This document shows positions 48,326 through 60,664 of a stretch of DNA of 64,000 bases, one piece after another. Below the pieces are notes generated by a model. The model searched no databases. It saw nothing but the letters and a program-made list of their open reading frames with translations, and was not told the origin of the DNA. The DNA is from Schistocephalus solidus (taxonomy: Eukaryota > Platyhelminthes > Cestoda > Diphyllobothriidea > Diphyllobothriidae). Numbering within the stretch: position 1 is the first letter of the stretch; each line of letters opens with the position of its first letter. The stretch spans positions 1-64,000 of the forward strand of contig WEDG01000285.1 in the NCBI GenBank assembly GCA_017591395.1, in the 5' to 3' direction. Made by a program: the position numbers and the translations under genes.

Positions 48326-48629
48326 TTGGAAGAAAAAGAGAAGGTGAAGATAAAGAATTTCACGTGCATTTTCTTCTGGGTTGCTGTAGTGAGTTTGGAA
48401 CTATTTCAAATTTGCCGGAGAAGCCTGTGAGCAGATCAAGGAAATTTCAATAGGCTCCCAAATAACCGATTTAGGGGTTAAATTATTCCTACGATTAACT
48501 TCGACCAATAGCCAGTACGTTTGTTTTTGTTGGGCGGAACGGGCTGCAAAATTTCCATTTTCACCTCAACTAGATCTTCCCAGATATGCAATTCATGAGG
48601 GAAGAAGAAAAATATCAGCAGCTGCTCGT

Positions 48630-49180
48630 CAGGTGAAGTTCAAACAAGGAAAAAGAAACAACTGTCTGCATGAAGGTGATGAAAACCACATAGTTTCTCA
48701 ATTTTCCCAGCAACCATGCGATGGCTCACAAACGAGGCTGTGTGAGAACACCGTTCAAACGAAGCCCGCGACCAGTTTATGCTTAAATGCTACTCTAAGG
48801 CTTTCACAAGCCGATGCCTACATGTTCGTCCCCAGGGAGGAGCTAAACAGAACAAGCTTCTATGACATGGCATGCACTGCCCCCAAGCTCCCATGCTCAG
48901 CAGGATCATGAAAATCAAGGATAGATTAACTTCTAATAAACAATCGGGTGTCGTTTATCGCATCTCATGCCTAAACTCTTTTCGCAACTTCAGATGACAG
49001 ACTGGACGTACGCTTGGATTGAGCATACATGAATATAAGCTGACAGTGAGATGCGGTGGCAGCCTATCAAAAGTGGCTACCCACACCTACGAAATGGGTT
49101 AGGAGTTTAACTTCGCAGCCACGAAGATAATCACCGACACCAAAAGCAAGACAAACCGCGAACCGGTTGAAGCCTGAGCC
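48630..49180 (+). mobile_element. Decayed PLE endonuclease fragment
   Basis: From about 48940: SGVVYRISCLNSF, then TGRTLGLSIHEYKLTVRCGG (49000), SKVATHTYEM and EFNFAATKIITDT. These follow the PLE GIY-YIG protein order with stops. The upstream open frame (48633-48911) may be the linker of the same protein; I do not recognise it. Confidence 0.65.
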
Positions 49181-49550
49181 CCCGATGAGAACTCAGGGAA
49201 TCAATTTATAGATCTGGAGCCGGCATGCAGAGCCCTGCGCAGTCACCTTCGGACTGGCGTCACTAGTGTTTGATTGGCCCCTGCTCCCTGTACATCTTCC
49301 TTGTTTTTATTGCCGCTTTTATCTCCGACGATGGACTCCAGTAAGAGTGCGATAGCTCAAACGAATGGAGTCATGATTCCGGCGAGCGAACAGCCTTCTT
49401 ATTCGGCCTCTACACGTCAGTAAGAATGCAATTCGGTCCATGAACTCGCTTTCTGTTCTTTTTCGTCTTCTGCGAGATATGATGACCGTGATAAGATATC
49501 TGGGCCTATAATAATTCCATCTTACCATACATATGCAGATGCAGTGTTGT
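49181..49550. other. No supportable feature
   Basis: Nothing recognised between the PLE relic and the next SINE. Confidence 0.4.
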
Positions 49551-49760
49551 CAAAAGAGTCAAGGGAGACTGGAATGGCCACTTCTGGCTTCTTGGCCCTC
49601 AACAGCCAGCCATTACCAATCCTAGGTGTGGATAACCTGAGCTTCGAGTCCAGGGCCATCGGTCTTTGAGTGCAACCCTCTAGTATTGAACCACGGCCCA
49701 CTGTCCTGTCGGTTGTGATGGGGAATATGAATTATGATCATGTGGCGCTCACTGGGATGA
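49551..49760 (-). mobile_element. Old type B SINE
   Basis: Plus-strand view: GGGAGACTGGAATGGCCACTTCTGGCTT, then CTTCGAGTCCAGGG and GAACCACGGCCCACTGTCCTGTCGG. Diverged from the other copies. Confidence 0.65.
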
Positions 49761-50254
49761 AAATTATGTAAGTCTTTGAGTGATTGAGTGCCCTTCTCGG
49801 CTTGGAAATGCTTTGTATCTCTCGGTTCCTCCCAGCAAAACTACGAGAGGTTTGGGCTCAGGTTGAATATCAAAGGGTCGTCCAACTGGAAACCTTTTAC
49901 GCTAGATATGAATACCTAGTTTCCGCCTTGTACATAGTCCTACATGCAAAGGTAAATGGCCTCCGGACACCAAAAGATCCATAAAATATGAGAACCATAA
50001 AATATGAGAACCAAACCCACGCCATACGGAGATGCATCAGACATCAGTAGGATAGGTTTTGCAAGGTCTTAATGAATTAGGACATACCATAGGATTTATG
50101 AGCCGATTTTGCTCATTAAAGGCATTTTGTTCAACGAATGGCCAGTTTCAGTATAGAATGTTTACAAGATAGAGGAACAAATCATCCATTTTAACAGATT
50201 GACACATAAAGAAAGAGACGTGGATGTCGTTGATGAATGCTCACCAATCGTTAA

Positions 50255-50525
50255 CATTAATATGCGGTTGGGCATGACTGGCTGATGACGGCTAATGGGC
50301 CAGAAATGGCCATTACCGTCTACTAGCCGCTGCGTGGCTGCTGGAGAGTGAGCCCCAAGGCAGAGCGAGACGAGTAAGTTCCGTTAACGATCGGTTAGAG
50401 CGTTGGACTTCTGATCAACAGGTCGCGGGTTTGAGCCTCTGGTGGGCACCGCCTGTCTGATGACGGCTAATGAGCTAGAGATAGCCATCGTAGTCTCGTC
50501 TATGTCGGCATTGTTATTCTGCAAC
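50255..50525 (+). mobile_element. Type A SINE pieces
   Basis: Body GGCTGATGACGGCTAATGGGCC (50280), tail to 50390, then a head fragment GGTTAGAGCGTTGGACTTC...GGTCGCGGGTTTGAGCC and another body. Confidence 0.7.
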
Positions 50526-51090
50526 GAGGATAATCAACGAAATGAACGAACACAAGTTACCAATGTTTTTGGTGCGCTCCGTCCATTTGAAGTGCGGATG
50601 GAAATAGTTTCTACGTCAGTTGGAGTTAGAGCAACAACTGTCCAAAGGCATATACATTCTGGTTTTGCCTATCGTTCGCAAATTCGACGCAGCGGACAGT
50701 TGCTCCTTGTAATTAAGCCTTTATTCCAACGGATTTAGGTCACACCGTCAAAGAAGCCACGCACACTGGGAGGAAAAGGAGTACCCACTCCCCCCCACGT
50801 CTAAACGTGATTTTACCGCTGCTCATGTTGGAGCCTCTGTGATATTTTTATTTCTAACTTTAAACCTCGATTCAACTAACTTCCTATCTTCCGCTTCCAA
50901 TCGCAATTATAAGCACCTTTTTGATAAACTAACTTTATTTCTCAAAGGTTTGAATGCACTTATTGATACCTTATATACCTGAGGCTAATTTTGCCAGGAG
51001 GGAAACAGTACTCAAGGTGTATCCCCCTATCTTTCCTTTAAAAGTATAGACTAACCGCAAAAAGGCACACGAATTGGAATTCCGAAAGGA

Positions 51091-51096
51091 TTTATT
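51091..51096 (-). promoter_or_regulatory. Poly(A) signal AATAAA of annexin copy 2
   Basis: The minus strand reads AATAAA about 70 nt beyond the stop codon at 51164, conserved with annexin copy 1. Confidence 0.6.
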
Positions 51097-51163
51097 GCAA
51101 TTAGGAAAAGAAGGAATTTGCTGGTTGGTAAAAGAATCAGAAGAAGGCTAGTAAAATGAACCA

Positions 51164-54100
51164 CTAACACCCAATTAGGGCGAGTAAAAGCTTTTCGTAA
51201 TCCCCAGACGTGTCATCCTTGATGGCATCCTCAAGGGACTCGTTGTATCGAGTCAGATAGGCGTTCTTTATGTCTTCCATGTCAATCTAAAGGCCCGGAA
51301 AAAAACAAGTAAGCATGCGTATATTCGGAGAAAAGAGTAAACTTTGCGACTCCAAACTGATCCACTATGAGTAGTGAAAGGCAAATGGATTGGAAGGCTG
51401 GCAGTGTTGGTGCTAGTACCTATGGCCTCTCGGGAGAACTAAGCCACCAAAACGTCCTCACTGTCGAGTCTACTACTGGGGTTATTATGCTTTGGGTCGT
51501 TTATCCAGAATTTTCGGCAGATATAAATAACTCGCTGCCTTCAGTATCCCTCCTCTCTTAGGGTTTGGTCCACCTAAGTAGAATTTTCTTTTACAAAGAT
51601 CGCTTTGCGCGAGCTCCGCCAACAGTGCACTGCGAAATATCCAACTTCTTTTTGATCTGGTAGCTGGATGAGGAGGATTTGCTGAACGACATTGAATCAC
51701 TGACATGCAGTAGATTCCCTAACTAATGAAAGGTCAACCGAAACTTGAAAAATGTATTTTGGATTCCAAAAAATTATTAACGTATGGGTGCCAAATTGAT
51801 TATCGAACAGCTTAATCCTAAGGTAGTCCATCATATCGGAATGTCGGCTTTCGAACAAACTTCTTTTATACCGCCTGCAAACATTGCTACCAATTTAGTA
51901 TCAATTGTTATCGTGGATTTTCAAGGCTTTTATAAATGTTAATATTTTTTATGGAAAACGCACAAAATACTGTTTCTCATACTTCTTTGGTAGCAAATTA
52001 GGCCTTTTTTAAATGTTACAATTAAAGAAGCAGTACTTTTCACTTTCAAATATCTGTCTGATTTGCCGAATAATTTCAAACCCTATGGCCTCTTACATTT
52101 TAATTCAAGACTACCAAATTTCATTTTTATACATTCTGCCCAAGAAAAATCACATATTTCTCAACGCTTTCCTCATTAAATGTTCCAATTAATGTGAAAC
52201 GTGCTTCATAGTTAAAAGACAACATTATAAATTGGCGGATATGATGCATTATAAATGAGGGTTTCACGGGCTTAAACATTCTTATATTAAAATTTTTTTA
52301 GAACGAAAGATACCTTCGTTTCAAGTATAAATTTGATAAAAGGCATAATTTGTTACAAACTGAGTACACGAAAACACATTTTGGGGCATCTTTTGTAATA
52401 AAATATATTTGAATTTAAAGGGGCATTAAAAATCAATGAGAAGGTTGCATACTATGCAAGCAGCCATCTTTACAGTGAATGCATTTGCAGACCGAAAACC
52501 TGACTGAACTGTATAATAATCCACTTTTCAACCCTAAATAAAGAATCTATTTGAATCCAACACGAATTTCGAAATTCGGTTTACATTTCATCCGCATCCA
52601 TGGTATTCCACGAATTATTTGTAAGAGCCATCTCGAGGATTTCGGTTGAATAGGACATCCTCCTATTACATCCTAAGGACTTTTCGGCTTCATTATATTA
52701 TTTAAGTATTTATTTTCGCCGCGATCGGATCTTGCTCACTCGTTCATTTCTTTGCTGCGAGCCATAGGACGCATCTGAGAGGTCAAATTGAAAGTTCAAC
52801 TAAAAGTCTTCAACCGCGAGCTGCACTGACAGTGCGCACGGAAGATTCAAAGAAACTAAAAAAGTAGAGAGTTTTTCCAAACGTACTTCCCGCCTAGCTA
52901 CCCGCATGAGTAAATATCAACGGGACTAGTGAGTTTTGTTAGCAATCGATGAGCGTTCACAGTGATCTCTCTTTACTCATAGTTGTAGAATGTATACTGT
53001 AGCCCTTCACACTGCCTACATATAGGATAATTTGATTCTACTTTGTGAATAAAGCAATTTCGGGCTTGATTTATCACTTCTGAATGTATTTCTAATCCAC
53101 GGAAATGTAAATATGACGTGAATTGAATTGATTTCTACTGCCTAAAGAGAAAAGGCTCCGGGGCTTTTAGAAATGCCAGTCTCAAGAAATTTTGTTGGAA
53201 TTCCAGTGGACATTGATTGTGCAAACAGTCAAGCACATGCCTGTACTGTATAAGATTGTTTTACTGCCACGAGGACTAGTAAGAGGTTTTTCCGAACGAT
53301 AGTTAAAGGCTGACAAATGTAGATCTACATCATATTATTTCGTGCATTACACGCAAGAGCTTTCTCGGGGACTTACGCCGAATGGGGACTTTTGCTATTA
53401 CATCCTAAGGACTTTTCGGCTTCATTATATTATTTAAGTCTTTATTTTCGCCGCGATCGGATCTTGCTCACTCGTTCATTTCTTTGCTGCGAGCAGTAGG
53501 ACGCATCTGAGAGGTCAAATTGAAAGTTCAACTAAAAGTCGTCAACCGCCTCACCCTCTGCCAATCAGGAGGCCACACAATCTATAAGTCAAACGTTTTT
53601 CGTGAAGCGGCTAGTCAGGTCACAATGACGGTTCAGCAAAAAGGAAACCAAGCGGCCTCTTACCTCTGACCGCCAAACCACTATGCGCATAAGTTCATCG
53701 TCATTTGTCCCCAGGCCAGCCACCGCTTTGTTCAGGAGTTGGGCGAAGGCCATTGGACGACTAATTTGTGCCGTCACTATTAAAGGGGAGGCAGAAAAGT
53801 AGTGCAAACTGACGAGCCTGTAAGATTCGAGAATGCATGGGAATTCTTTATGCAGGCTAACTTACATGTGGTGATGAGGGCACGCTTGAAGTCTCCAGAA
53901 GTCTCGCTAGCGATTGCTTCAACCAAACGCTTTTTGCTGATCTGAAAGGCAATTTTACGTATTCATCTACTCTGCCAAATAATTCACAGTTAACATTGTG
54001 ATAATTGCAAAATAAAGCCGCATAAAGCGATTTAGATTGAGATAGGGAAGGGATTCTTGACATAGCCTACTGCAATATGAAGCCTATAGTTTTTACATTG

Positions 54101-57100
54101 CAACGCTTTCTTATTGCGTCAGGAGGTAATGTGCGAAATTTGAGTATATTCTGCGACGTCAATGCTTTCTAGTTCGTGTCCAAAAGTTGATAAAAACATC
54201 TGCGCTAACCTATATCCGTTTCAGGGTAAAAGCCGAGTAATATTTACATTCAGCCCAGACAGTACGGATTTATAAGAGGAAGACGCCGACAATGGGTGCT
54301 GGGGCATATCACCAGATACCGCAATCTCACCTCTTCATAAGCCCTGCTGATCGCCATCAACTGCCACGGATTTCTGTTGCATAGTATGTTGATAAATGTG
54401 GCCTCATCTGTTCCAAGTTTCCTAAAAATACATTTGAATATTAAATTGAAAATATGTAGAAATAACATATCATAAATGTCAAACGCTGGCTCCCCGTACT
54501 GAGGTAAGAAGATCTTCGGCAATACCGGACGCCAGGAGCAATATGATGAACAGTTATTTACCAAACTTTTGGGATTGAGAACGTTGGCTTAAAACGAAGA
54601 AACTATAAGGGGACAGTCTGTGTCCTAAAAGAGTTTGGCCAATTAAATTCCATTTGTTCGAGTATGTTTTATTCAGCTGTGCATTAAATATATCTGTGCG
54701 TGCTCCGAATTTCCTCCATATGTTTTATATTTTTTATATCTGTCAGATAAACCCAGACATAGTGGAGAGAAGTGCGATTTTATCGTATATGCCACTGAAA
54801 ACATCATGACATAGAGAAATTCAAAAGATTGATTAATATCCAAGACGTACTTGGGAGTGGCTTGCTTATGTTAGTTTAAATACCAGTCTTAGCACCGCTT
54901 ATTCATGCTATAAGTGAGAGTCGGTCAATGAAAGTGATCCTGGATTTTTGATACACAAGATCTGGCAAAGATACTTTTAATGGCAAATGGCTAATGCCAA
55001 AAACAAGGGAGATTGGAATGGCCATTTTTGGCTCAGTAGCCGTCATCAAACACTCATACCCAACCCCAGGCTTTGCCCCAACCGAGGCTCGAACCCGTGA
55101 CCCCTTGCTCAGAAGTCCAGCGCTCTAAACATAGAGTCTCGGGCTCGTTGTCTTTTCGGTTTCAATCGGGAATATATAAATTCGTTGACAAATGCACACA
55201 TATTTCTAACGGAACTCACGTTTCCCGTACTCGATCTGTTTTGGCTGACGACGGCAAATAAGACAGAGATGGCCATTCGAGTCTCCCATGTCATTGTCGA
55301 CATTGTGCATCTGCCTTCACTACTACCAGCCACTGTGCGGCTACTCGCGGGGCTCGAGAGTGAGCCCCAAGGCAAAACGAGACACGTGAGTTCCGGTAGC
55401 GATCGGTGAGCATTCATCACCAAATATACTTTTGTTTAGATCTAATGGATGGTATTCTTACGCCAAGTTCCAGTTATTATATGTTCACAACTAAGCACCT
55501 TCTACCGAGTGTGGTAGTACAAAGCAGTCGGTGGATATTCTGCTTTTTATCAATTCACTCACATCCTCCTAATTGCAGCTGGCAGTCACGTGAACACGTG
55601 ACTGCTCGGCCTGGGGCATAGAGCACAGGTGGCCCTTTCAGCTGGCCTTATCTCTTTTGGCAAAGCTTCTCAACAATATATCTTTGCATAGGTAGGTTGC
55701 TAAGTGTGCCACAAGCAGGACGCAGACATCTGTTTCACGGTTCATACCGATAAACAGTTAGCCGTTCGCCTTATGAAGTGAGGTATATAAAGTGAGCAAG
55801 TGAGCGCGGTGGGATCTTGATCGATCCCTTTCCATTGAGGATAACGCCTTCACTTGAATTCTGTGTATATCTCACTGTGTAAGGCATATGGCGTACTGAT
55901 GATCAGTAACAACCATGAAACAGCTGTCTGCGTGTTGCCTGTTGCGCGCTTAGCAACCTACCTATATGACATTTGGCCTATGGCAAAACTTTTGTTATTG
56001 CCAGTAGCAAGCTGGCGGGCGAAATGAATGGGATCGAGCTAGATCCTAACCCTATTAGTGAGGATAACGCGCTTCCTTGAATTCAGTACATCTTTGCAGG
56101 AAAGGCAAGGGAAAGAATTCAAGACTCACTTTTCTCCGGCGTTGTAAAGGGCCTCCGCATCTGCTCTTGCGGCCTTTTTATCTATGTATGTGTCAACACC
56201 CTTGTTTAGCATCATTTGGATCTGATCTTCAGTGGGTTCAGGCCTCTGAGCTGCGAGCAGAGCAATGAGGATTCTTCGAAAGTAACCACTGGTGTCACTT
56301 TTTACGTGTTTCTCCAAGCTGTCTATTGATCCTGTACAATAATGGATCTTGGATTTAGACACCCAAACATGATGGTTTAGAGAAAACAAGAAAAGGAAGT
56401 GGAGTGATGGAACTCACCAACTTTGCCATGCTTTTGAAGTACTAAATAAATGAAGAAAAAGCATGAATGATGCTGATATTCTGGTGCGCAAAGTATTGAA
56501 ATTTTTAAATGCAGGCTTACTTTTCTGGTGAAAGCGTCCCAATGATGGCCGGTTCATTAACCCACAGCAAAAGCATATATAATATATCCTTTCTAACCAT
56601 GAGTATTGACCTCATGAATGAACCCCGTACATGCACTTGAAAAATGCAGAGGCTGAACGAGTCGATTTAGCTCAGAAACCTTGCAGCGTAGCATGTGAGG
56701 TAAGTAGCCGAGGGGCCAGTTAAAGGTTCACTTCCTTGGTTGAGAAAATGCAACTTTCCGTTGGCTTATCAAAAAGAAGGCGAGGCATAAATTTGGAGGT
56801 TTTACTTCCGTTCTGACGTCGACAAAAACGAGTTCTACAACTCGTCATGAGAGACTGAAGTCTGCTGTGCCTACCTCCCAGCATCTGACACTCAGTTTAC
56901 ACAAGTATCATGTTTGCCACGTGGATCTCAAACAAGACGGTTTACATCTGGAAATATGCTCCAACTGAAGAAATGCTTCTAACTCTAACCTTAAACCCAA
57001 TCTCATTTTCGCTGGAGTTTGACGCAAAAACACCTGTATTAAAGGCAGTCCCTGTTCTCATGTCCTATTTTGGGCCTGATAAGTCATCCTGGCCGACCTT

Positions 57101-58864
57101 TTCTCTGATAAAGAAGAGCCGGCCAACAGACATTGCAGTCGCTACTTCTTTCAATTAGTAATATTTCCCAAAACGAAAGCTTCGGTAGAAACCTGCTGAC
57201 TAGAGTAATCATTTACAGTCCGGATATACGTAAGGTGAGAGCCGAAGACAATCACTGAACTGAGGGCTTGATGTGATTAAAATTGTCGCACTTAATTAAT
57301 TCCCTGCCTAATATATTTCGCATGGATACGTTTCGACTGTGGAAACTAACTTACCTTTAGCATAATCCTCTTTAAGCTGTTTGAGTTCCTGCGTATTTGA
57401 TGTGCAAATAACTTCGATGAGAGCATCTTCGTCTGTACCGAGACCACGGATGGCCCTGTAACAAATTTCGGCTTTCAGTTCGGCAGGCGTGAAGAACAGC
57501 AGGTCAACCAGCTCTCCAAAATCGCCACTGAGCTCGCTGTCAAGATCATCTCGCAGATCCTGTTTAAGTTTCCGAAAAATGTAACAGGCAGAGCTCATCA
57601 GCAGGAATGAGTGGGAACACTCAAAGACATGCATACAACATTCTAACATTTCTAAAAATCACTTAAAACCTGTTTAGCTATTGGGTGCTTACCTTGCCGT
57701 AGAGGGCCTTGTAACGAGAAGCAATTTGTACACGCTGAGAGCTCGTTCGGTGCCCCAAAATTTCAATAATTTTCTCTTCGTCGGTACCTTTGATGGAAAG
57801 AGATTTCTGACCAATGAGATGTCACGGGGCAATATACACCGTAATTGCTTTAACCTCTAAGAGACGAAAGAGCACGAATACACACTCAAGAAGCAGCAGC
57901 TGTCTGGGGTCAAGTTACTAACATGTCACTTAACATAAATTATAGGTCCTTACAACTTTTTTCATCAAATACATACAACTTTCACCATTGAAGTTTGGTT
58001 TTGCAACCCTAATTACGTTGACATTGACGCGAATTTACGGCGTCCTTCTCAGAGACTCTTTACGATCCCTCACCAATCTTTATGAAGGTTTCCTTTAGTT
58101 ATGCGACTATTGAGGACGCGAGAGTAGTTGGTGTGTGGGAAGTTTACTGCTCATAATGGTACTATATCTCCATTCCCGAACCAAAATCAATTACAGTTCC
58201 ACATATTGCTTGATCAGATAAATGTACATCGGTTTAAAAACACAGACCAAATTGACTTCAAAGAATTCTGACTATCAGGAAAGATCTGATGGAGTCAAGT
58301 ACCAGAAATTTTCACTGCTTTGGGTTTTAAAAATTTTCCTGTCCATCGTCCTCCGTCCTGTTTCCCTCTGTTCAACTCGTATAACTGTTTCTTTTAGAAT
58401 TCGCACTAAGGTTAAGCCTTCCACATTACTGTTAGGTGTTTCTTCCTCATCTGCTAGTGAAGCTCTGTGCGTTGTGGCCCTCTGTCACATTCTATAAACG
58501 GTAAGCCACGACGTTAGGAATTAATGGAATAACAGTTACTCTTAGTAATCTCTTCACTTGCTCTTTCTTCGATTAATAACTTCGGGTTTATCAGACGGTG
58601 GCTTGCTGAAGAATTTGTTGAGGTGCATACGACAAAGTACTATTTTTAGAGGCCATCTTCTATCCTCAGCTTTCGAAGACAGAATTTCAAATCGCGTTTC
58701 GATTATGTAGCAAAGAATCACTTTGTTCAAATATTATAAAATGACGTACCCAAGCCCTCCATAGCTTTCTTGAGAACTTCAGCGTCGCGATCAGCATTGA
58801 AGTTGGGATAGGGTTTCAGAGCGGCCTTCGGGACGCGTCCATTAGCATCAACTCTTTGCTGCAT
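51164..58864 (-). CDS. Annexin, copy 2 (8 exons, 339 aa)
   Basis: Paralogue of the annexin at 30.6-37.7 kb, also complete. Exons: 58864-58750, 57787-57693, 57559-57355, 56331-56130, 54421-54331, 53941-53866, 53776-53664, 51286-51164. Exon lengths (115, 95, 205, 202, 91, 76, 113, 123) match copy 1 exactly, and all frames and GT-AG sites are intact, so it looks functional rather than a pseudogene. The four-repeat architecture and Ca2+ loops are the same. Protein differences cluster in repeat I and [13 protein letters not shown] replaces [11 protein letters not shown] after the first loop, DLRDDLD replaces DLREDLD, and TSNTQELK replaces TSTTEELK. The region around exons 4-8 is much closer to copy 1 than intron 1 is. 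Its introns contain extra DNA absent from copy 1 (52818-53394 and about 56575-56998). Expression and any divergence of role cannot be told from sequence. Confidence 0.92.
52662..53549. repeat. 155-bp direct repeats around a 577-bp insert in annexin copy 2 intron 7
   Basis: The segment 52662-52817 is repeated almost exactly at 53395-53549; annexin copy 1 has it once (about 32211-32366). The 577 bp between them (52818-53394) is not present in copy 1 and shows no coding potential that I recognise. Confidence 0.8.
54990..55420. mobile_element. Old SINE pair in annexin copy 2 intron 4
   Basis: Same insertion as at 33808-34235, so it predates the duplication. Confidence 0.72.
55582..55605. promoter_or_regulatory. 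Palindromic double E-box in annexin copy 2 intron 4
   Basis: Identical 24-bp palindrome to the one in annexin copy 1 at 34402-34425, although the flanking sequence has diverged (ctcggcct then ggggcata against tcgggcac). Confidence 0.35.
55640..56017. mobile_element. Foldback (MITE-like) element in annexin copy 2 intron 4
   Basis: Orthologous to the element at 34460-34797, with the same inverted arms. The centre is longer here by about 40 bp (around 55800-55850, including TTGATCGATCCC), so the loop changed after duplication. Confidence 0.6.
56575..56998. other. Extra DNA of about 420 bp in annexin copy 2 intron 3
   Basis: Absent from annexin copy 1, where the flanks join near 35355 (aaagctaac then AATCTCATTTTCGCTGGAG). 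Either an insertion in copy 2 or a deletion in copy 1. No coding or repeat signature recognised. Confidence 0.65.
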
Positions 58865-59394
58865 TTTTGGTTCGTGCAGAAATGACCTGTAAGTTGGTAA
58901 AAAGCATTTGTGATTGCAGTAGCACGTAAACCTCCATTGCGCTTATTTTTCTTTTGTTCGCAAAGTGAACAAAAGTACGCAGCACCGTGCTAATGTAAAA
59001 CATTAGTCGAAGTGGTATAGTCTGGTATACTGCTTCAAGGACGTTTGATCTATGAGGACGCACAATTGCAAACCTGATGTAAATGAAACAATGTGGGCTT
59101 TCAAATTCAAAAAGAAAAAATTTTTGGATGCGTCTTTTCATGGGTTTTGCTTATGCTATCGAGGATCAGGAAAAAAATCGTTAGCACTGTCTTCACACTC
59201 TACCTTTAAAGATGTTTGTAGATGATTCTTGGAAAAGGAAAGGCTTTGCTCTCCTGCAGACCAGTTCTCTTTTAAGTGCAATTCTTCATCCTTGTAATGG
59301 CCACAACCATACTGAGGTGCAAGGCTTGTGTTTGATCCTATTTCATATAGTAAATCCCTCAAAAGGCATTACATCCACGGAGGAAGAAAGAAAT

Positions 59395-59640
59395 TGTGGA
59401 TGGATCGATACAGAACGGCTTCGGGCTTATTCTGCCTGCATTCAACTATTCCTTACGCTGAATGTGAGCTAGAGTCACAAGTAAAAACATGCGCTTGAGT
59501 ACGGCGCAGTTAGTCAACACACTGGGTCTAGCACTTCATCTAAAGGAAGTTCATCATTACCTGGCCACTTGTCATTCCCTGTCATTTTATCTTGGGTAGT
59601 TTTTTAACCAGGAATGGGCACACACCGATCCATTGGCTTC
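59395..59640 (+). repeat. Dispersed repeat also at 10745-10930
   Basis: GATACAGAACGGCTTCGGGCTTATTCTGC and AACATGCGCTTGAGTACGGCGCAG match GATACAGTCTGTTTCGGGCTTATTCTGC and AACATGCGCTCAAGCACGGCGCAG near 10755-10855. The latter is the outer edge of the inverted duplication. Confidence 0.6.
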
Positions 59641-59649
59641 CCGAAGAAA

Positions 59650-60660
59650 GCATGCTCCTTATGGATAAGATAGTTCATGAACAGATCACCAACTATCAGG
59701 CCGAAATTGGCCCATTTTTATTTCAGCCGGAAGATATGACGGACAGTGCGAGTACATTGGGATGGATAGACTGGATATAGTCCTCCTGTTGTGCCTTTGG
59801 TCTCTCCCACCCGCCAGCAGCGCCACAATGTCCAGTAGCATAAGCTGAATAACCTTACCGTAATTTTCAGTAATATATATATATATATATGAAAATATAA
59901 TTCTTTCCGGATATTCGATTAGTACACGTTTGCATTATACCGTCTCGGAAAACACACCAAGTTAGTAAGGAAATATATATGATACTCGTTTCTTAAAATT
60001 TCAAGTGTAGGAGCTAGCTCAATCCCCGAGTCCATTTCTCATCAGCGTATCTACTATGGTGTGGCACAGCTACAAAGTGATCGGTTAGTCAGTAGGTCCC
60101 GCCAGCGCACTTTATAATATTTCCGGTAGATTCGTTCCAAATATGAATGCCAAGCTAATAATTCCACCAAGTATTTTAAAACTGACCTAATATTGTCATG
60201 TTCCGGCATTTATTTTCAAGTTCCTTTCCGAAAATATAGTAAAATCACTAGCTTGCTATGAACACCTAAGAGCTGGAAAGGGGGCTGTTTGATAAAATTA
60301 CGGTGTGACCACGGATGAGCCAGAAATGGTCATCCTGGTCTCTGTCGTCCTAGTCAGTACGCCCTTATATACAGGTAAATTATGGTGGAATGGTGTTCAT
60401 CTTTGCCTTCCCGCCTCCTACCAGATTCCTTCGAATGGAATCGACAATAAAAGTTAAACTGAGCAGTAATTACCTCTCCGCTGACCCCGAGAATCAGCCA
60501 GTTTGGCAGTCTTATTTAACTGGGCAAAACTCAAGTTGATCAAATTAGACCGTCTGAGCACATTGAAACTTCCGTAAGAAACCCCAGACAAATATATTAC
60601 GTACTTGGCAATGCGACAATTTCGACTCCATTGAGCTCCCCCTGCCCATCTGCCTATTGA
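59650..60660. other. No supportable gene
   Basis: One short (TA)n at about 59873-59890 and a weak SINE body fragment near 60310-60360 (GATGAGCCAGAAATGGTCATCCTGGTCTC). Otherwise nothing recognised. Confidence 0.4.
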
Positions 60661-60664
60661 GCTG

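Larger units (their letters stand above)
49750..59650. repeat. Segmental duplication, unit 2 (annexin locus)
   Basis: Same orientation as unit 1. It is longer because of insertions inside introns of the annexin gene. Old SINE and foldback insertions are shared with unit 1, which dates them before the duplication. Confidence 0.85.
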
